Shown: positions 1 through 8,241, counted from the first letter of the stretch. The stretch is 64,000 nucleotides of DNA from Ureibacillus endophyticus (GCF_003628435.1 NZ_RBZN01000015.1:1-64000), one strand, 5' to 3'. A program made the numbers and translations. The notes: generated from the sequence alone by a model not told the origin.

Positions 1-40
1 TTTGAAATCATTTGAATAAGTATTGTTTTTTCTGGACATA

Positions 41-114
41 GAAAAATCCCCTCTAAATAGACTGTTAGCTACAGATTACCGTAGCCTTTTTTACATTGTC
101 TACTTAAAGGGGAT
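41..114 (-). terminator. Long inverted repeat, terminator of yuiB
   Basis: Positions 46-62 and 98-114 form an imperfect inverted repeat of about 17 bp. On the minus strand it ends in GGGGAT followed by TTTTC. A second, smaller hairpin lies inside it (GCTAC 68-72 with GTAGC 81-85) and is followed on the plus strand by CTTTTTT, so the region can terminate in both directions. Confidence 0.6.
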
Positions 115-147
115 AATATCAAAATGACTTTTCAGACGCCTCCTTTA

Positions 148-477
148 TTAAAACATTCGATAGCCAGCTTTTCTTAAGTAGATCATGACAATACCAGCTA
201 CAATCGCTCCTGCAAAACCACCTGTTAAGATTGATATATCAACTACTTTTAGAGCAGCTAATTTATCTAGTAATGCAGGAAATGCTGTTCCAGCCTTAAA
301 AAAATAATCTAAAAAGCTAACTTCATCAATAATAAATACCACAACAACCGGATAAATTATTGCCATTAACCATGTCATTCGAAGTAACATGTTTAGTAAG
401 AAACCGATTCCAAAAAACATAACAAAGAAAAGAACGATTGATATGATTAATTGCACTAATGAAACTGATCCACCCAT
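148..477 (-). CDS. yuiB: YuiB-like small membrane protein
   Basis: A 109-residue very hydrophobic protein with three to four predicted membrane segments. It has the characteristic run QLIISIVLFFVMFFGIGFLL near the N-terminus and ends in a Gly/Ala-rich helix followed by RKAGYRMF. Sequence and neighbourhood (yut genes nearby) fit the Bacillus YuiB family, whose function is unknown. The ATG at 477 is preferred over an in-frame ATG at 495, because the ribosome site GGAGG (489-493) lies inside the longer version and is 11 nt from the 477 start. It is read toward the window edge and ends in a large inverted repeat. Confidence 0.8.
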   Translation of the reverse strand: MGGSVSLVQLIISIVLFFVMFFGIGFLLNMLLRMTWLMAIIYPVVVVFIIDEVSFLDYFFKAGTAFPALLDKLAALKVVDISILTGGFAGAIVAGIVMIYLRKAGYRMF

Positions 478-562
478 TTTATGTATAACCTCCATTTATC
501 TCTCATTAGTTTACATGATATAGTAGGAGGTTTCAAATGACGGATTTAGGAATTCTCGACAC

Positions 563-1060
563 TTATCGATGGAAGAAAAGTTTATAGGATGAATATTCAA
601 AAACATCTCCTGGATTTATTCCCTCCACCTTACTTAGTTGATGAGAAATTAATTCTTGGCTAGCCATTTCTTTTAGCATGACGGAAACATTCATCTCATT
701 CACAATCTCTTCCAGTGTAATCCACTTTGCATCAAACAATTCCTCTTCTTGTATAATAATCGGTTGATGTTCATCTTGTTGCTTACAACAAAAAATTGCC
801 ATATTATCACTGATTTCATTGCGAATAACACCTGTCCGTAAACCAATTAATCCAGTTACTTCAACATCAATCCCTGTTTCTTCTTTGATTTCACGAACAA
901 CTGCTTCATCTGCAGTCTCTCCTACATTGACAAAACCCGCTGGCAATGACCAAACTCCTTTTAATCCGCCATATGTCTTGTTTACTACAAGCCATTTTCC
1001 TTCACGATTAACAACTACGCCTGCAACCCCAAGCCACACTTTTCCTCTATCTTTATTCAT
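563..1060 (-). CDS. Nudix hydrolase
   Basis: A 165-residue protein with a complete Nudix box: G42, E48, R56-E57 and E60-E61 with G63 fit GX5EX7REUXEEXGU, the Mg-binding site that cleaves nucleoside diphosphates linked to another moiety. The surrounding beta strands ([10 protein letters not shown] before, [11 protein letters not shown] after) are typical. The substrate cannot be named. The start has a clear GGAGG site. It lies upstream of yuiB on the same strand and may be co-transcribed with it, with about 85 nt between them. Confidence 0.88.
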   Translation of the reverse strand: MNKDRGKVWLGVAGVVVNREGKWLVVNKTYGGLKGVWSLPAGFVNVGETADEAVVREIKEETGIDVEVTGLIGLRTGVIRNEISDNMAIFCCKQQDEHQPIIIQEEELFDAKWITLEEIVNEMNVSVMLKEMASQELISHQLSKVEGINPGDVFEYSSYKLFFHR

Positions 1061-1175
1061 TTCATACCTCCTAGTCTATGTCTTATTCTTCCATTTCAAA
1101 AATTAATTACATATGGATTATTTTACAGGAAATTATCCTCCATCCGTATTCCTTTTAGATTACGAGTGAAAATAA

Positions 1176-1204
1176 TTGACAAAAAAAGTTATTTATGCTA
1201 TATT
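1176..1204 (+). promoter_or_regulatory. Sigma-A promoter of the methyltransferase leader
   Basis: A perfect -35 TTGACA (1176-1181), a 17-bp spacer and TATATT (1199-1204). Transcription would start near 1211, leaving a leader of about 70 nt that contains an intrinsic terminator before the coding region. Confidence 0.72.
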
Positions 1205-1233
1205 TTACAATATTAAAATCAGAGTATATAATA

Positions 1234-1263
1234 AGATTCTCCTGGCCAGGGAATCTTTTTTTT
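1234..1263 (+). terminator. Leader terminator (attenuator-like) before methyltransferase
   Basis: AGATTC (1234-1239) pairs with GAATCT (1251-1256) around the self-complementary CCTGGCCAGG, and a run of eight T follows (1256-1263). It sits between the promoter and the ribosome site GGAGG (1269-1273), so it can only end transcription before the gene. No competing antiterminator or leader peptide is obvious. Confidence 0.65.
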
Positions 1264-1282
1264 GTTTTGGAGGACTTATACA

Positions 1283-2202
1283 TTGGATCACAACCAATCT
1301 AGCATCACTTCTTTAATGACTGCTTTTGGTCGAGCATACCACTTTCTAAATGATACACCGAAAATATATGAAGATTCAGTAGCGATAGATTTAATTACAG
1401 ACAAGGAATTTAGAGAAATTAGTGACAACCTGATAAAGGCTGTCCATTTACTAAATCCAGATATCGCATCTAAGTACGAGAGACAACCAGCCGAATTAAT
1501 AAAATGGTTTACCCAAGTTCAACTATCACCAACGACCCTATCACGCTCTGCCTATTGTGATAATGTACTTTTACACGAACTGACACTTGGTGTAGAACAA
1601 TATGTTATTTTAGGTGCAGGCTTAGACACTTTTGGTTTAAGACACCCAGAATTAAATAAGCATCTACAAATATTTGAGATCGATCATCCGGCAACGCAAC
1701 AATTTAAACAGACTCGAATAGAAAATGCTAATTACACAGTCCCAGACAACCTACATTTTGTTTCGATGGATTTCACAAAACGCTTCGATACGCAAAGTTT
1801 ACTAGACTGTGGATTTTTAACAGGGAAAAAACATTCTTTAGTTTACTAGGTGTATCCTATTATTTAACGAAAGATGAACTAGCCGAAATGTTGAAAGAAT
1901 TATTTAGCATCGTTCCACCAGGTAGCTCAATTGTAATGGATTATGGAGATAATGAAATGTTTAAGATAAATGGATTATATAATCGTGTCCAGAGTATGGT
2001 CCAAATCGCAGCTATTAATGGAGAACCAATGAAATCCTGCTTTACTTATAAAGAAATAGAACAATTTCTTGAAGGCTGCGGACTACTTATTTACGAACAT
2101 TTATCGCCATCCCTTATTCATGAACAATACTTTAAAAACCGTTTAGATTATTTGAGTGCATTTGAAACGATTCACTTTCTTCATGCTGTGAAAAAATATT
2201 GA
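1283..2202 (+). pseudogene. SAM-dependent methyltransferase (LCM/TIGR00027-like), frameshifted
   Basis: Two consecutive reading frames together make one class I methyltransferase of about 305 residues. The first half (1283-1849) contains the SAM-binding strand YVILGAGLDTFGLR and the acidic EIDHP typical of the leucine carboxyl methyltransferase-like family. The second half (to 2202) continues with LGVSYYLTKDEL and the C-terminal sheet. The break is at a run of six A (1826-1831): one extra A, or a -1 ribosomal shift on AAA AAA, restores TGKKTFFSLLGVSYYL. Start: TTG at 1283, 9 nt after GGAGG. It may be a true pseudogene, a sequencing indel, or a slippage-expressed gene. Confidence 0.75.
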
Positions 2203-2325
2203 AGTTCTTTGCGGTCTACGAATGTAGGCCGCTACTCTAATTTATTAATACATAATCTTATCACGCTATTCTAATAATAATTTTGAAGAAACGTTCTACA
2301 ATAGAATTAATCTTGAGGAGTAAAC

Positions 2326-2940
2326 ATGGACAAATGGCCCTATATAATCGCAATCATCACATTCATTGGATTTTGTATATTATGGCTTACCTATGATACA
2401 TCCGTGATAGAAGCATTCGATAAAAACGCTTCGAATTTATTATACGGACTTGACTTTATAACACTGTTTCATTATTTAGGCGAAACAAAAGTAATATTCT
2501 TTATTTCTTTGATTTTATTAATTTTCATTGGGGTCCGATTAAAAGATTTAAAATTAATGCTTTTTGTTTTTCTAACGGTTGGTTTAGGCTATGGATTATA
2601 TCAATTTTTAAAACATTTAATCGAACGACCTCGTCCGGAGATTCCAGATCAATTTTCAACCTATAGCTTTCCCTCTGGCCATGCAGTACATGGATTGTTG
2701 TATTTATTAACAATAGCTTATGTCATTTCTAAAATGGTTATCTCGAAAAAAGCTTCCCAATTCATCTGGGGCATTGCTATTATTTTATTACTTTTAATTG
2801 GTACATCACGTATTACAGAAGGACGACATTATGCATCGGATGTTTTAGCAGGATGGATGCTTGGCTATAGCTGGTTTATGCTTTGTGTTTGGTGGTACGA
2901 AACAAGAAATCGTAAAAAAGTGAACAAGAAAACGCATTGA
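2326..2940 (+). CDS. PAP2-family phosphatase, membrane bound
   Basis: A 204-residue protein with about six membrane helices and all three PAP2 catalytic motifs: K96-x6-R103-P104, P116-S117-G118-H119 and S161-R162-x5-H168-x3-D172. The family removes phosphate from lipid phosphates such as phosphatidic acid, phosphatidylglycerol phosphate or undecaprenyl pyrophosphate on the outer face of the membrane; the substrate is not decided by sequence. GAGGAG precedes the ATG. The gene is monocistronic, with a terminator that starts inside its last codons. Confidence 0.9.
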   Translation: MDKWPYIIAIITFIGFCILWLTYDTSVIEAFDKNASNLLYGLDFITLFHYLGETKVIFFISLILLIFIGVRLKDLKLMLFVFLTVGLGYGLYQFLKHLIERPRPEIPDQFSTYSFPSGHAVHGLLYLLTIAYVISKMVISKKASQFIWGIAIILLLLIGTSRITEGRHYASDVLAGWMLGYSWFMLCVWWYETRNRKKVNKKTH

Positions 2941-2967
2941 GTGCTTGATATTCTCAATGCGTTTTTT
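2931..2967 (+). terminator. Terminator of PAP2 gene
   Basis: AACGCATTGAG (2931-2941) pairs with CTCAATGCGTT (2953-2963) and is followed by T residues. The upstream arm overlaps the stop codon at 2938-2940. Confidence 0.8.
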
Positions 2968-2988
2968 ATATTTTGATAAAAATCTACC

Positions 2989-3363
2989 CTACTCACAAAC
3001 TTCAGGCGTACCTTCTACTTTAGCCGTTCTAAAGGACGTTCCACAACCACATGATGCGATGGCGTTTGGATTGTCGATGGTGAAACCTCCGCCCATTAGT
3101 GATTGCTTATAGTCAATTTTTGTTCCCATTAAAATTGGTGCATCTTCACGGGAAACAAGAATTTTAATTCCATGCTGTTCATCAGAAAAATCATCTTCGT
3201 TTTGGTTACGATCAAAATTCATACCATAAGAAAGCCCACTACAGCCACCACCATGCACTGCAACACGTAAAAAAGCACCATCTTCTTCATTGTGTTGTTG
3301 CATTTCTTTTACACGAAAAGCAGCAGCTTCTGTTAATTCAATTACCTTTTTCTCACTTGTCAT
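2989..3363 (-). CDS. yutM: A-type Fe-S cluster carrier (HesB/YadR/YfhF family)
   Basis: A 124-residue A-type carrier with the three conserved cysteines C41 (GGGCSGLSY), C105 and C107 (CGCGTSF). Such proteins receive Fe-S clusters from the SUF scaffold and pass them to target enzymes in the cytosol. The ATG at 3363 is used because AAGGAAGG lies 8 nt upstream; a GTG at 3372 would touch that site. It is convergent with the PAP2 gene and divergent from the DUF2225 gene. The suf operon lies about 32 kb away in the same window. Confidence 0.9.
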   Translation of the reverse strand: MTSEKKVIELTEAAAFRVKEMQQHNEEDGAFLRVAVHGGGCSGLSYGMNFDRNQNEDDFSDEQHGIKILVSREDAPILMGTKIDYKQSLMGGGFTIDNPNAIASCGCGTSFRTAKVEGTPEVCE

Positions 3364-3537
3364 CCCATTCACCTTCCTTCTTCTTATTATATGATATCAA
3401 GCAGATTTCTAAAGGTAAAGTTTTCGGCTTGTATCGAGTCATTTAACTTTTTACGGTAATGATAACTTAAATTACATTTTTTCACAAAATACTGTTATAA
3501 TCGGAGTAAACCAAATTACCTAGAGAGGTATGATACT

Positions 3538-4242
3538 ATGGAAGTATCCCCATTTTATGAAAAGAAAATTGATTGTATTTATTGTAAAAAGACATTTCCA
3601 ACGTTAAAAATTCGTACAAAAGCCATAAAAGTTGAACATACGGATACTGATTTTTGCCCAACGTATGCTGAGTCTGCTGTTAACGCATTATATTATAATG
3701 TTTTTGTCTGTGAACATTGCGGCTTTTCATTTACCGAAGACTTTACAAAATATTTTGCACCTGGCGTACGTGAAACAATCCAAGAAGAAATTACAAATAA
3801 GTGGATATCACGTAACTTCGGCGCTGAACGAACAATCTTTCAAGCCCTCGAAGCTTATAAATTGGCTTACATTTGCGGAGTATATAAGAAAGAAAAATCC
3901 GTTACAGTAGCTGGACTTGCACTGCGTATCGCTTGGTTATATCGTTCCTTGAAAAATGAAGGACAAGAACAACGATTTATGAAAATGGCAAGAGATCAAT
4001 ATTTAACTTCTTTTTCTACGGAAGATTATGCGAGTACCCAGATGTCCGGAGTTCGTGTTATGTATATGATTGCAGAACTTTCTCGAAGAATTAATGATTT
4101 GGATACTTCTACCCGTTTCTTCTCAAAAGTAATCGAAAGCCAACGTACTGGTGGAGAAGCAAAACTTGTTGATATGGCCAAAGAACAATGGCAAATTGTG
4201 AAAAAAGATCGTGAAATATCACGTGAAATTGCATCGAAGTAA
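3538..4242 (+). CDS. DUF2225 zinc-ribbon protein
   Basis: A 234-residue cytosolic protein. The N-terminal part has two CxxC pairs (CIYC near residue 13, CEHC near residue 60), a likely zinc ribbon. The C-terminal part is helical and TPR-like (repeated AxxAYxxAxxxG patterns), as in the Firmicutes DUF2225 family. Its function is unknown. AGAGAGG precedes the ATG. It stands alone between yutM (divergent) and yutI (convergent). Confidence 0.8.
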   Translation: MEVSPFYEKKIDCIYCKKTFPTLKIRTKAIKVEHTDTDFCPTYAESAVNALYYNVFVCEHCGFSFTEDFTKYFAPGVRETIQEEITNKWISRNFGAERTIFQALEAYKLAYICGVYKKEKSVTVAGLALRIAWLYRSLKNEGQEQRFMKMARDQYLTSFSTEDYASTQMSGVRVMYMIAELSRRINDLDTSTRFFSKVIESQRTGGEAKLVDMAKEQWQIVKKDREISREIASK

Positions 4243-4259
4243 AATGATTGTATTGAAAA

Positions 4260-4287
4260 GGCTGTGCAGAAAAATTTCTGCACAGCC
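4260..4287. terminator. Bidirectional terminator DUF2225/yutI
   Basis: Perfect 13-bp stem GGCTGTGCAGAAA (4260-4272) with TTTCTGCACAGCC (4275-4287). The minus side continues with TTTTCAAT (for yutI); the plus side has a poorer T tract. The stem base GGCTGT/ACAGCC recurs at 25148 and 47533. Confidence 0.75.
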
Positions 4288-4305
4288 TCCTTATTATTCT
4301 ATAAA

Positions 4306-4542
4306 TTAGAATACTTGTTCAACTTCAATAATACCTGGTACTTCTTCTAATAATGCACGCTCGATACCAGCTTTTAATGTAATTGTAGAACTTGGGCAGC
4401 TTCCACATGCACCTAATAGACGTAAGCGAACGATACCGTCTTCAACATCCACTAACTCACAGTCCCCACCATCGCGAAGTAGGAATGGGCGTAATTTATC
4501 TAAAACTTCTTGCACTTGTTGTTTTTGTTCTAATTCTGTCAT
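4306..4542 (-). CDS. yutI: NifU-like Fe-S scaffold/carrier
   Basis: A 78-residue protein corresponding to the C-terminal NifU (Nfu) domain. C46 and C49 in GACGSCPSS bind a [4Fe-4S] cluster between two subunits for transfer to apo-enzymes. Length and sequence match Bacillus YutI. It shares a bidirectional terminator with the convergent DUF2225 gene and is divergent from yuzD (85 nt gap). Confidence 0.92.
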   Translation of the reverse strand: MTELEQKQQVQEVLDKLRPFLLRDGGDCELVDVEDGIVRLRLLGACGSCPSSTITLKAGIERALLEEVPGIIEVEQVF

Positions 4543-4625
4543 TTCTCTCGACTCCTTTCATTAAAATTATTATAATGTGAAGAAACGAAAAAATCCATCA
4601 TTCCGTTATGAAAGGTTGTTAATCT

Positions 4626-4955
4626 ATGAATGAAAATAATACCATAATAGAAGTTTTTGGAGCGGATATCATTTGTGCAAGCTGTGTCAATGCACCATCA
4701 TCAAAAGATACATACGAATGGTTACAAGCAGCTATTAGCCGTAAATATCCAAACCAACCATTCACAATTCGTTACGTGGATATCGAGCAACCATCCGAAA
4801 ACGAACGAGACAAAGAATGGGCAGAACGAATTCAAAACGATGAATTTTTCTATCCTCTTGTACTAATTAATGATGAAGTGGTTGGTGAAGGGTATATTCA
4901 AATTCAACCGATCTTCTCCACATTAGAAAAATTAGGTTTTCAACCAAGTGAATAA
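4626..4955 (+). CDS. yuzD: YuzD-like thioredoxin-fold protein (DUF1462)
   Basis: A 109-residue protein with C17-A-S-C20 right after the first beta strand (IIEVFGADI), and a cis-Pro-type segment FFYPLVLINDEVVGEGYIQ, which is a thioredoxin-like fold. Family members are annotated as YuzD/DUF1462; substrate unknown. Its place beside Fe-S carrier yutI and yutJ is conserved in Bacillus. AAAGG precedes the ATG. Confidence 0.85.
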   Translation: MNENNTIIEVFGADIICASCVNAPSSKDTYEWLQAAISRKYPNQPFTIRYVDIEQPSENERDKEWAERIQNDEFFYPLVLINDEVVGEGYIQIQPIFSTLEKLGFQPSE

Positions 4956-4970
4956 TAGTTAATCATTGAA

Positions 4971-5002
4971 AAAGCAGCATCATTTTTTAGATGCTGCTTT
5001 TT
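4971..5002. terminator. Bidirectional terminator yuzD/yutJ
   Basis: AAAGCAGCATC (4971-4981) pairs with GATGCTGCTTT (4990-5000), with T runs on both strands, between convergent yuzD and yutJ. Confidence 0.8.
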
Positions 5003-5039
5003 ATATTTTGTTGCAAAAAACGTTCTTTATTACAGCCAA

Positions 5040-6110
5040 TTAGTGTTCATTTTGGCGTTTATACATCCAAAGTAATCCTGATTTCATTAAACGTGCAATA
5101 CGCCCTGTAACTGTTGTATCTGCTAAGTAAACAAAGCCTTGTTTTTTACCTAATGAACCCATAAAGCCTTTTAATTTAATTTCAGGCATTTTTTCTGGTA
5201 GTGGTTCATTATTCCAACGATGTCTTAATACTTTTACTACACGTTCTGCTTGTTCCTCGGCTAATTGTGCACTTGCTGGTAAGTCAGAAGATGCACAATC
5301 CCCAATCACATAAACATGTTCATCAGCAGTTAGTTGGAAATATTGATTCACAAGAGGACGTCCTCTTCTATCTTTTTCTGCATCCATTTCACGAACAATT
5401 TTTACAGGTTGAACACCTGCTGTCCAAACAATTGCATCTACATCAATTACTTCATCATGATTATAAAGTTGAGTTGCTTCAACTTTTGTAATATTTGAGT
5501 TTGCAATTACTTCAACATCATGTTTAATAAACCATTCTTTAACATAATTACTTAGTTTCTCAGGGAAATCACGTAAAATACGATTAGAGCGGTCAAACAA
5601 TTTAATTTTTAAATCTTTACGACTTTCACGTAATTCACTTGCAAGTTCGATACCACTTAATCCAGCTCCAACAATCCCAACTGTTGATCCTGGTGGTAAA
5701 CCACATAACTTTTCAAATGTTGTACGTGATTTTGCAATTGTTTGAATGCTATAAGTATTCTCTTCAGCACCTGGAACACCATGATAATTATCTTCACAGC
5801 CTAAACCAATTACTAAATCATCATAAGGTACAACTTGCCCGTCCTCTAAAATAACAGTTTTTTCTTTTAAATCAACTTTTGTAATTTCACCATAAACTGT
5901 TTTTAATCTTGGATGTTCTGGGAAACTTACTCTAATTTCTTTATCAGTAGATGTGCCCGCTGCTAATGCATAAAATTCTGTTTTTAAACTGTGGAAAGGC
6001 GTTCGATCCACTAATGTGATAACAGTGTCTTCTGGAAAGTTATTAGGCAATAAACGAAGTAATACTCGCATATTCCCATAACCGCCACCTAGTAATACTA
6101 GTTTTCTCAT
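5040..6110 (-). CDS. yutJ: Type II NADH dehydrogenase-like FAD oxidoreductase
   Basis: A 356-residue two-dinucleotide-fold flavoprotein. An N-terminal FAD fold (LVLLGGGYGN, residues 4-13), an NAD(P)H fold (GIVGAGLSGIELA, near residue 145) and a C-terminal FAD motif (HVYVIGDCA) fit the NDH-2 family. The C-terminus has the short basic helix used for membrane attachment. Length matches YutJ rather than the longer YumB. It would pass electrons from NADH to menaquinone without pumping protons. Two Rex-type operators upstream, one covering the -35, point to control by the NADH/NAD ratio. Confidence 0.88.
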   Translation of the reverse strand: MRKLVLLGGGYGNMRVLLRLLPNNFPEDTVITLVDRTPFHSLKTEFYALAAGTSTDKEIRVSFPEHPRLKTVYGEITKVDLKEKTVILEDGQVVPYDDLVIGLGCEDNYHGVPGAEENTYSIQTIAKSRTTFEKLCGLPPGSTVGIVGAGLSGIELASELRESRKDLKIKLFDRSNRILRDFPEKLSNYVKEWFIKHDVEVIANSNITKVEATQLYNHDEVIDVDAIVWTAGVQPVKIVREMDAEKDRRGRPLVNQYFQLTADEHVYVIGDCASSDLPASAQLAEEQAERVVKVLRHRWNNEPLPEKMPEIKLKGFMGSLGKKQGFVYLADTTVTGRIARLMKSGLLWMYKRQNEH

Positions 6111-6176
6111 AAAATACTCCCCTACATTCTAATCAACTTTGCCTGTCGCAAAATCGTTCACAATTTATACATAAAG

Positions 6177-6205
6177 AGTATATCTTATTGTGATACTTTT
6201 CACAA
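6177..6205 (-). promoter_or_regulatory. yutJ promoter with overlapping Rex box
   Basis: Minus strand: -35 TTGTGA (6205-6200), 17-bp spacer, -10 TATACT (6182-6177). The -35 lies in TTGTGATACTTTTCACAA (6188-6205), which fits the Rex consensus TTGTGAA-N4-TTCACAA with one change. Rex represses when NADH is low and lets go when NADH rises. Confidence 0.75.
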
Positions 6206-6222
6206 TATCTTTTCTTATTTTT

Positions 6223-6240
6223 TTGTGAATAATTTCACAA
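6223..6240. promoter_or_regulatory. Second Rex box upstream of yutJ
   Basis: TTGTGAATAATTTCACAA is a perfect dyad identical to the Rex consensus, 35 bp (center to center) upstream of the first box. It also lies just upstream of the yuzB promoter. Confidence 0.75.
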
Positions 6241-6254
6241 AAATATTCTATTCG

Positions 6255-6283
6255 TTGACGAATTAACAAAAAGCTAGTAGCAT
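6255..6283 (+). promoter_or_regulatory. Candidate yuzB promoter
   Basis: TTGACG (6255-6260), 17-bp spacer, TAGCAT (6278-6283), 24 nt before the GTG start. Confidence 0.5.
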
Positions 6284-6306
6284 GTCATTTAGTGAGGTGA
6301 CCAAGC

Positions 6307-6543
6307 GTGAATCCATTAGTTGAATTTTGCATTAGTAGTCTAGCGAATGGTGCACAAGAAACTTATGAAATCTTAGAAAAAGATCCAAACATTGATGTTT
6401 TAGAATATGGTTGCTTAAGTTACTGTACAACATGTGATCGCTCTTTATACGCTCTTGTAAATGGTGATGTTGTCGAAGCTGACACGCCAGAAGAGCTTAC
6501 AAAAAAGATTTATCAATATATTGAGGATAACCCACTTTTCTAA
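6307..6543 (+). CDS. yuzB: YuzB family protein (DUF1450)
   Basis: A 78-residue acidic protein with conserved cysteines C8, C36, C40 and C43 ([11 protein letters not shown]), matching the YuzB/DUF1450 family. Function is unknown; the cysteine pattern suggests metal or redox chemistry. GTG start, preceded by GTGAGGTGA at good distance. It is divergent from yutJ, an arrangement kept in Bacillus, and shares its 3' terminator with yutF. Confidence 0.85.
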   Translation: MNPLVEFCISSLANGAQETYEILEKDPNIDVLEYGCLSYCTTCDRSLYALVNGDVVEADTPEELTKKIYQYIEDNPLF

Positions 6544-6545
6544 AA

Positions 6546-6582
6546 AAAATCCGTGCACAATCAATTTTGTGCGCGGATTTTT
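6546..6582. terminator. Bidirectional terminator yuzB/yutF
   Basis: AAAATCCGTGCACAA (6546-6560) pairs with TTGTGCGCGGATTTT (6567-6581), with T runs on both sides. It runs into the last codons of yutF, whose stop is at 6561. Confidence 0.8.
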
Positions 6583-7349
6583 AATATTAAATCATCTAAA
6601 TTTTCAACACAATATGTAGGTTGAAGTTCCTTTTTTAAAACCTGGTCAGTACTCGTTACTCCAGTATTTACATGAATGGTGTCGCATCCAAAGCGAATAC
6701 CACAAAGAATATCTGTGTCATAATTGTCACCAATCATCACCATTTCATCTTTACGATAACCATACTCGTCCTGAATAACTTGCAACATAACAGGTGATGG
6801 TTTCCCGATAAACACTGGTTCTACTGAAGCAACATTTGCAACTAGACGAACAAAAGAACCATTTCCCGGTAAGAATCCCATCTCAGAAGGAAATTTCATA
6901 TCCTCATTAGTCCCAATTAATTGGGCTCCATTTTGTACAGCAACAGCAGCTTTCGATAATTTCATATAGTCAATTGTGCGATCGATTCCCATGACAACTA
7001 CTTCAGGATTTAATTCTTCTACATTGATTTCAAATCCCTCTTCTTTCATTGCATGAAATAACCCATCGGAACCAATCACATGAATTTTCGCATCATGATA
7101 ATGTTGTTTGACATACTTAGCTGTAGCTAATGCGCTTGAATAAATTCTTTCTTCTGGCACATCAAGACCAAATTTATCCAATGCCTTTTGCAACTGGCTA
7201 GGTGTTTTAGAAGAGTTATTTGTTACTAAAAAATAGTCTATATTGTTATGTTGTAGTTCCTGGATGAATCGAATGGCTGACTCGATTCCTTCAGTTCCTC
7301 GATATACCGTTCCATCTAAATCAAAACAGTATGCCCTATATTGATTCAT
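6561..7349 (-). CDS. yutF: NagD/YutF-type HAD phosphatase
   Basis: A 262-residue HAD hydrolase: motif I DLDGTV (nucleophile D10, D12), motif II VTNNS, lysine of motif III in GKPSP, motif IV GDNYDTD. Cap type C2 and length match the YutF/NagD group (TIGR01457), phosphatases acting on small sugar or nucleotide phosphates. Its ATG overlaps the yutE stop as TAATG, so the two are translationally coupled. The 3' end lies inside a terminator stem shared with yuzB. Confidence 0.9.
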   Translation of the reverse strand: MNQYRAYCFDLDGTVYRGTEGIESAIRFIQELQHNNIDYFLVTNNSSKTPSQLQKALDKFGLDVPEERIYSSALATAKYVKQHYHDAKIHVIGSDGLFHAMKEEGFEINVEELNPEVVVMGIDRTIDYMKLSKAAVAVQNGAQLIGTNEDMKFPSEMGFLPGNGSFVRLVANVASVEPVFIGKPSPVMLQVIQDEYGYRKDEMVMIGDNYDTDILCGIRFGCDTIHVNTGVTSTDQVLKKELQPTYCVENLDDLILKIRAQN

Positions 7350-7798
7350 TAGTCATTCTCCGGTAAAAAGGCAGATACTGGTCCTAACTCATTTTCTAAA
7401 TAATTTCTTACAAGGTCTGGGAACTTTTTAATCGTAGGAAGACTATTTGTAAGTACTTGTAACACTTCTTCATTGTTTACTTGCACAAATTCTCGAACTA
7501 GCATTTTACGTAAACCAACTACATCTTTCATTGGTTTTTCCATTTCTGCTTCGATTACTTTTTCATCGATTAAGATATCTATAATATCATCATAACTACC
7601 TGGATCACGCATGATGAAACCGTCAATAATTAAATTCCCTACATCCATCATTGCTTCAATTACATTATGTCCAATGCGTTGTAAAGCTAAATTTGAAATT
7701 TCATCTGCTAACCAATTATGATCACCTTCAAAAATTGTTAGTAGTTCTTCTAAGTGTTTTAATGTAACCGTAATTTTATTTCGATCTACAAAGTACAT
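7349..7798 (-). CDS. yutE: YutE, DUF86 (HepT-like) protein
   Basis: A 149-residue helical DUF86 protein. Toxin relatives (HepT) carry an RX4HXY RNase motif; here the matching place reads RKMLVREF, so His and Tyr are replaced. There is no MntA-type nucleotidyltransferase partner nearby. It is therefore probably not an active toxin. The conserved pairing with yutF and the TAATG overlap support a housekeeping role of unknown kind. Confidence 0.85.
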   Translation of the reverse strand: MYFVDRNKITVTLKHLEELLTIFEGDHNWLADEISNLALQRIGHNVIEAMMDVGNLIIDGFIMRDPGSYDDIIDILIDEKVIEAEMEKPMKDVVGLRKMLVREFVQVNNEEVLQVLTNSLPTIKKFPDLVRNYLENELGPVSAFLPEND

Positions 7799-7891
7799 GC
7801 TTAAGATCCTCCATTCAAATCTAAAAAGGTTGATAGTCGTTTCCTATCTATAGTAACATATTATGAGGAATTGGAAGGAGAACAAAACAAA

Positions 7892-8158
7892 ATGGAACGT
7901 TTTTTCTTATACGATGATATAGAAGATACAAAAACGAGATTCGTAAGTTTTACTGGTAATCACTTGCGCTATGATTTAGCAATTATGCAATCAACACGTT
8001 TTTTTGGTAAAGTACTAGTCTTAGATATGCAATTTGGTCGCTTTGCGATTATTGGACCAGATGATTTAGAAGAACCTGGTTATTTAGAATATGTATTTAA
8101 TAAAACAGAAGAAGAAGCAACAGATCTAAGAGAGTATTTAACTGAGTTGTTGGGGTAA
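7892..8158 (+). CDS. DUF3055 (SAV0927-like) family protein
   Basis: An 88-residue acidic protein starting MERFFLYDDIEDTKTRFVSF, with the strand pattern of the DUF3055 family found in Bacillales. Function unknown. The ATG at 7892 follows AAGGAG at about 12 nt; a TTG at 7871 would place that site inside the coding region. It is divergent from yutE. Family assignment is from memory of the sequence pattern. Confidence 0.72.
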   Translation: MERFFLYDDIEDTKTRFVSFTGNHLRYDLAIMQSTRFFGKVLVLDMQFGRFAIIGPDDLEEPGYLEYVFNKTEEEATDLREYLTELLG

Positions 8159-8203
8159 GTTCACCGAATTATAGATAAGAAAAAAAACGAGCTGTTACAA
8201 ACC

Positions 8204-8241
8204 AAAAAACCACCATTTCCATAATTGAATGGTGGTTTTTT
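8204..8241 (+). terminator. Terminator of DUF3055 gene
   Basis: AAAAAACCACCATT (8204-8217) pairs with AATGGTGGTTTTTT (8228-8241). Confidence 0.85.
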
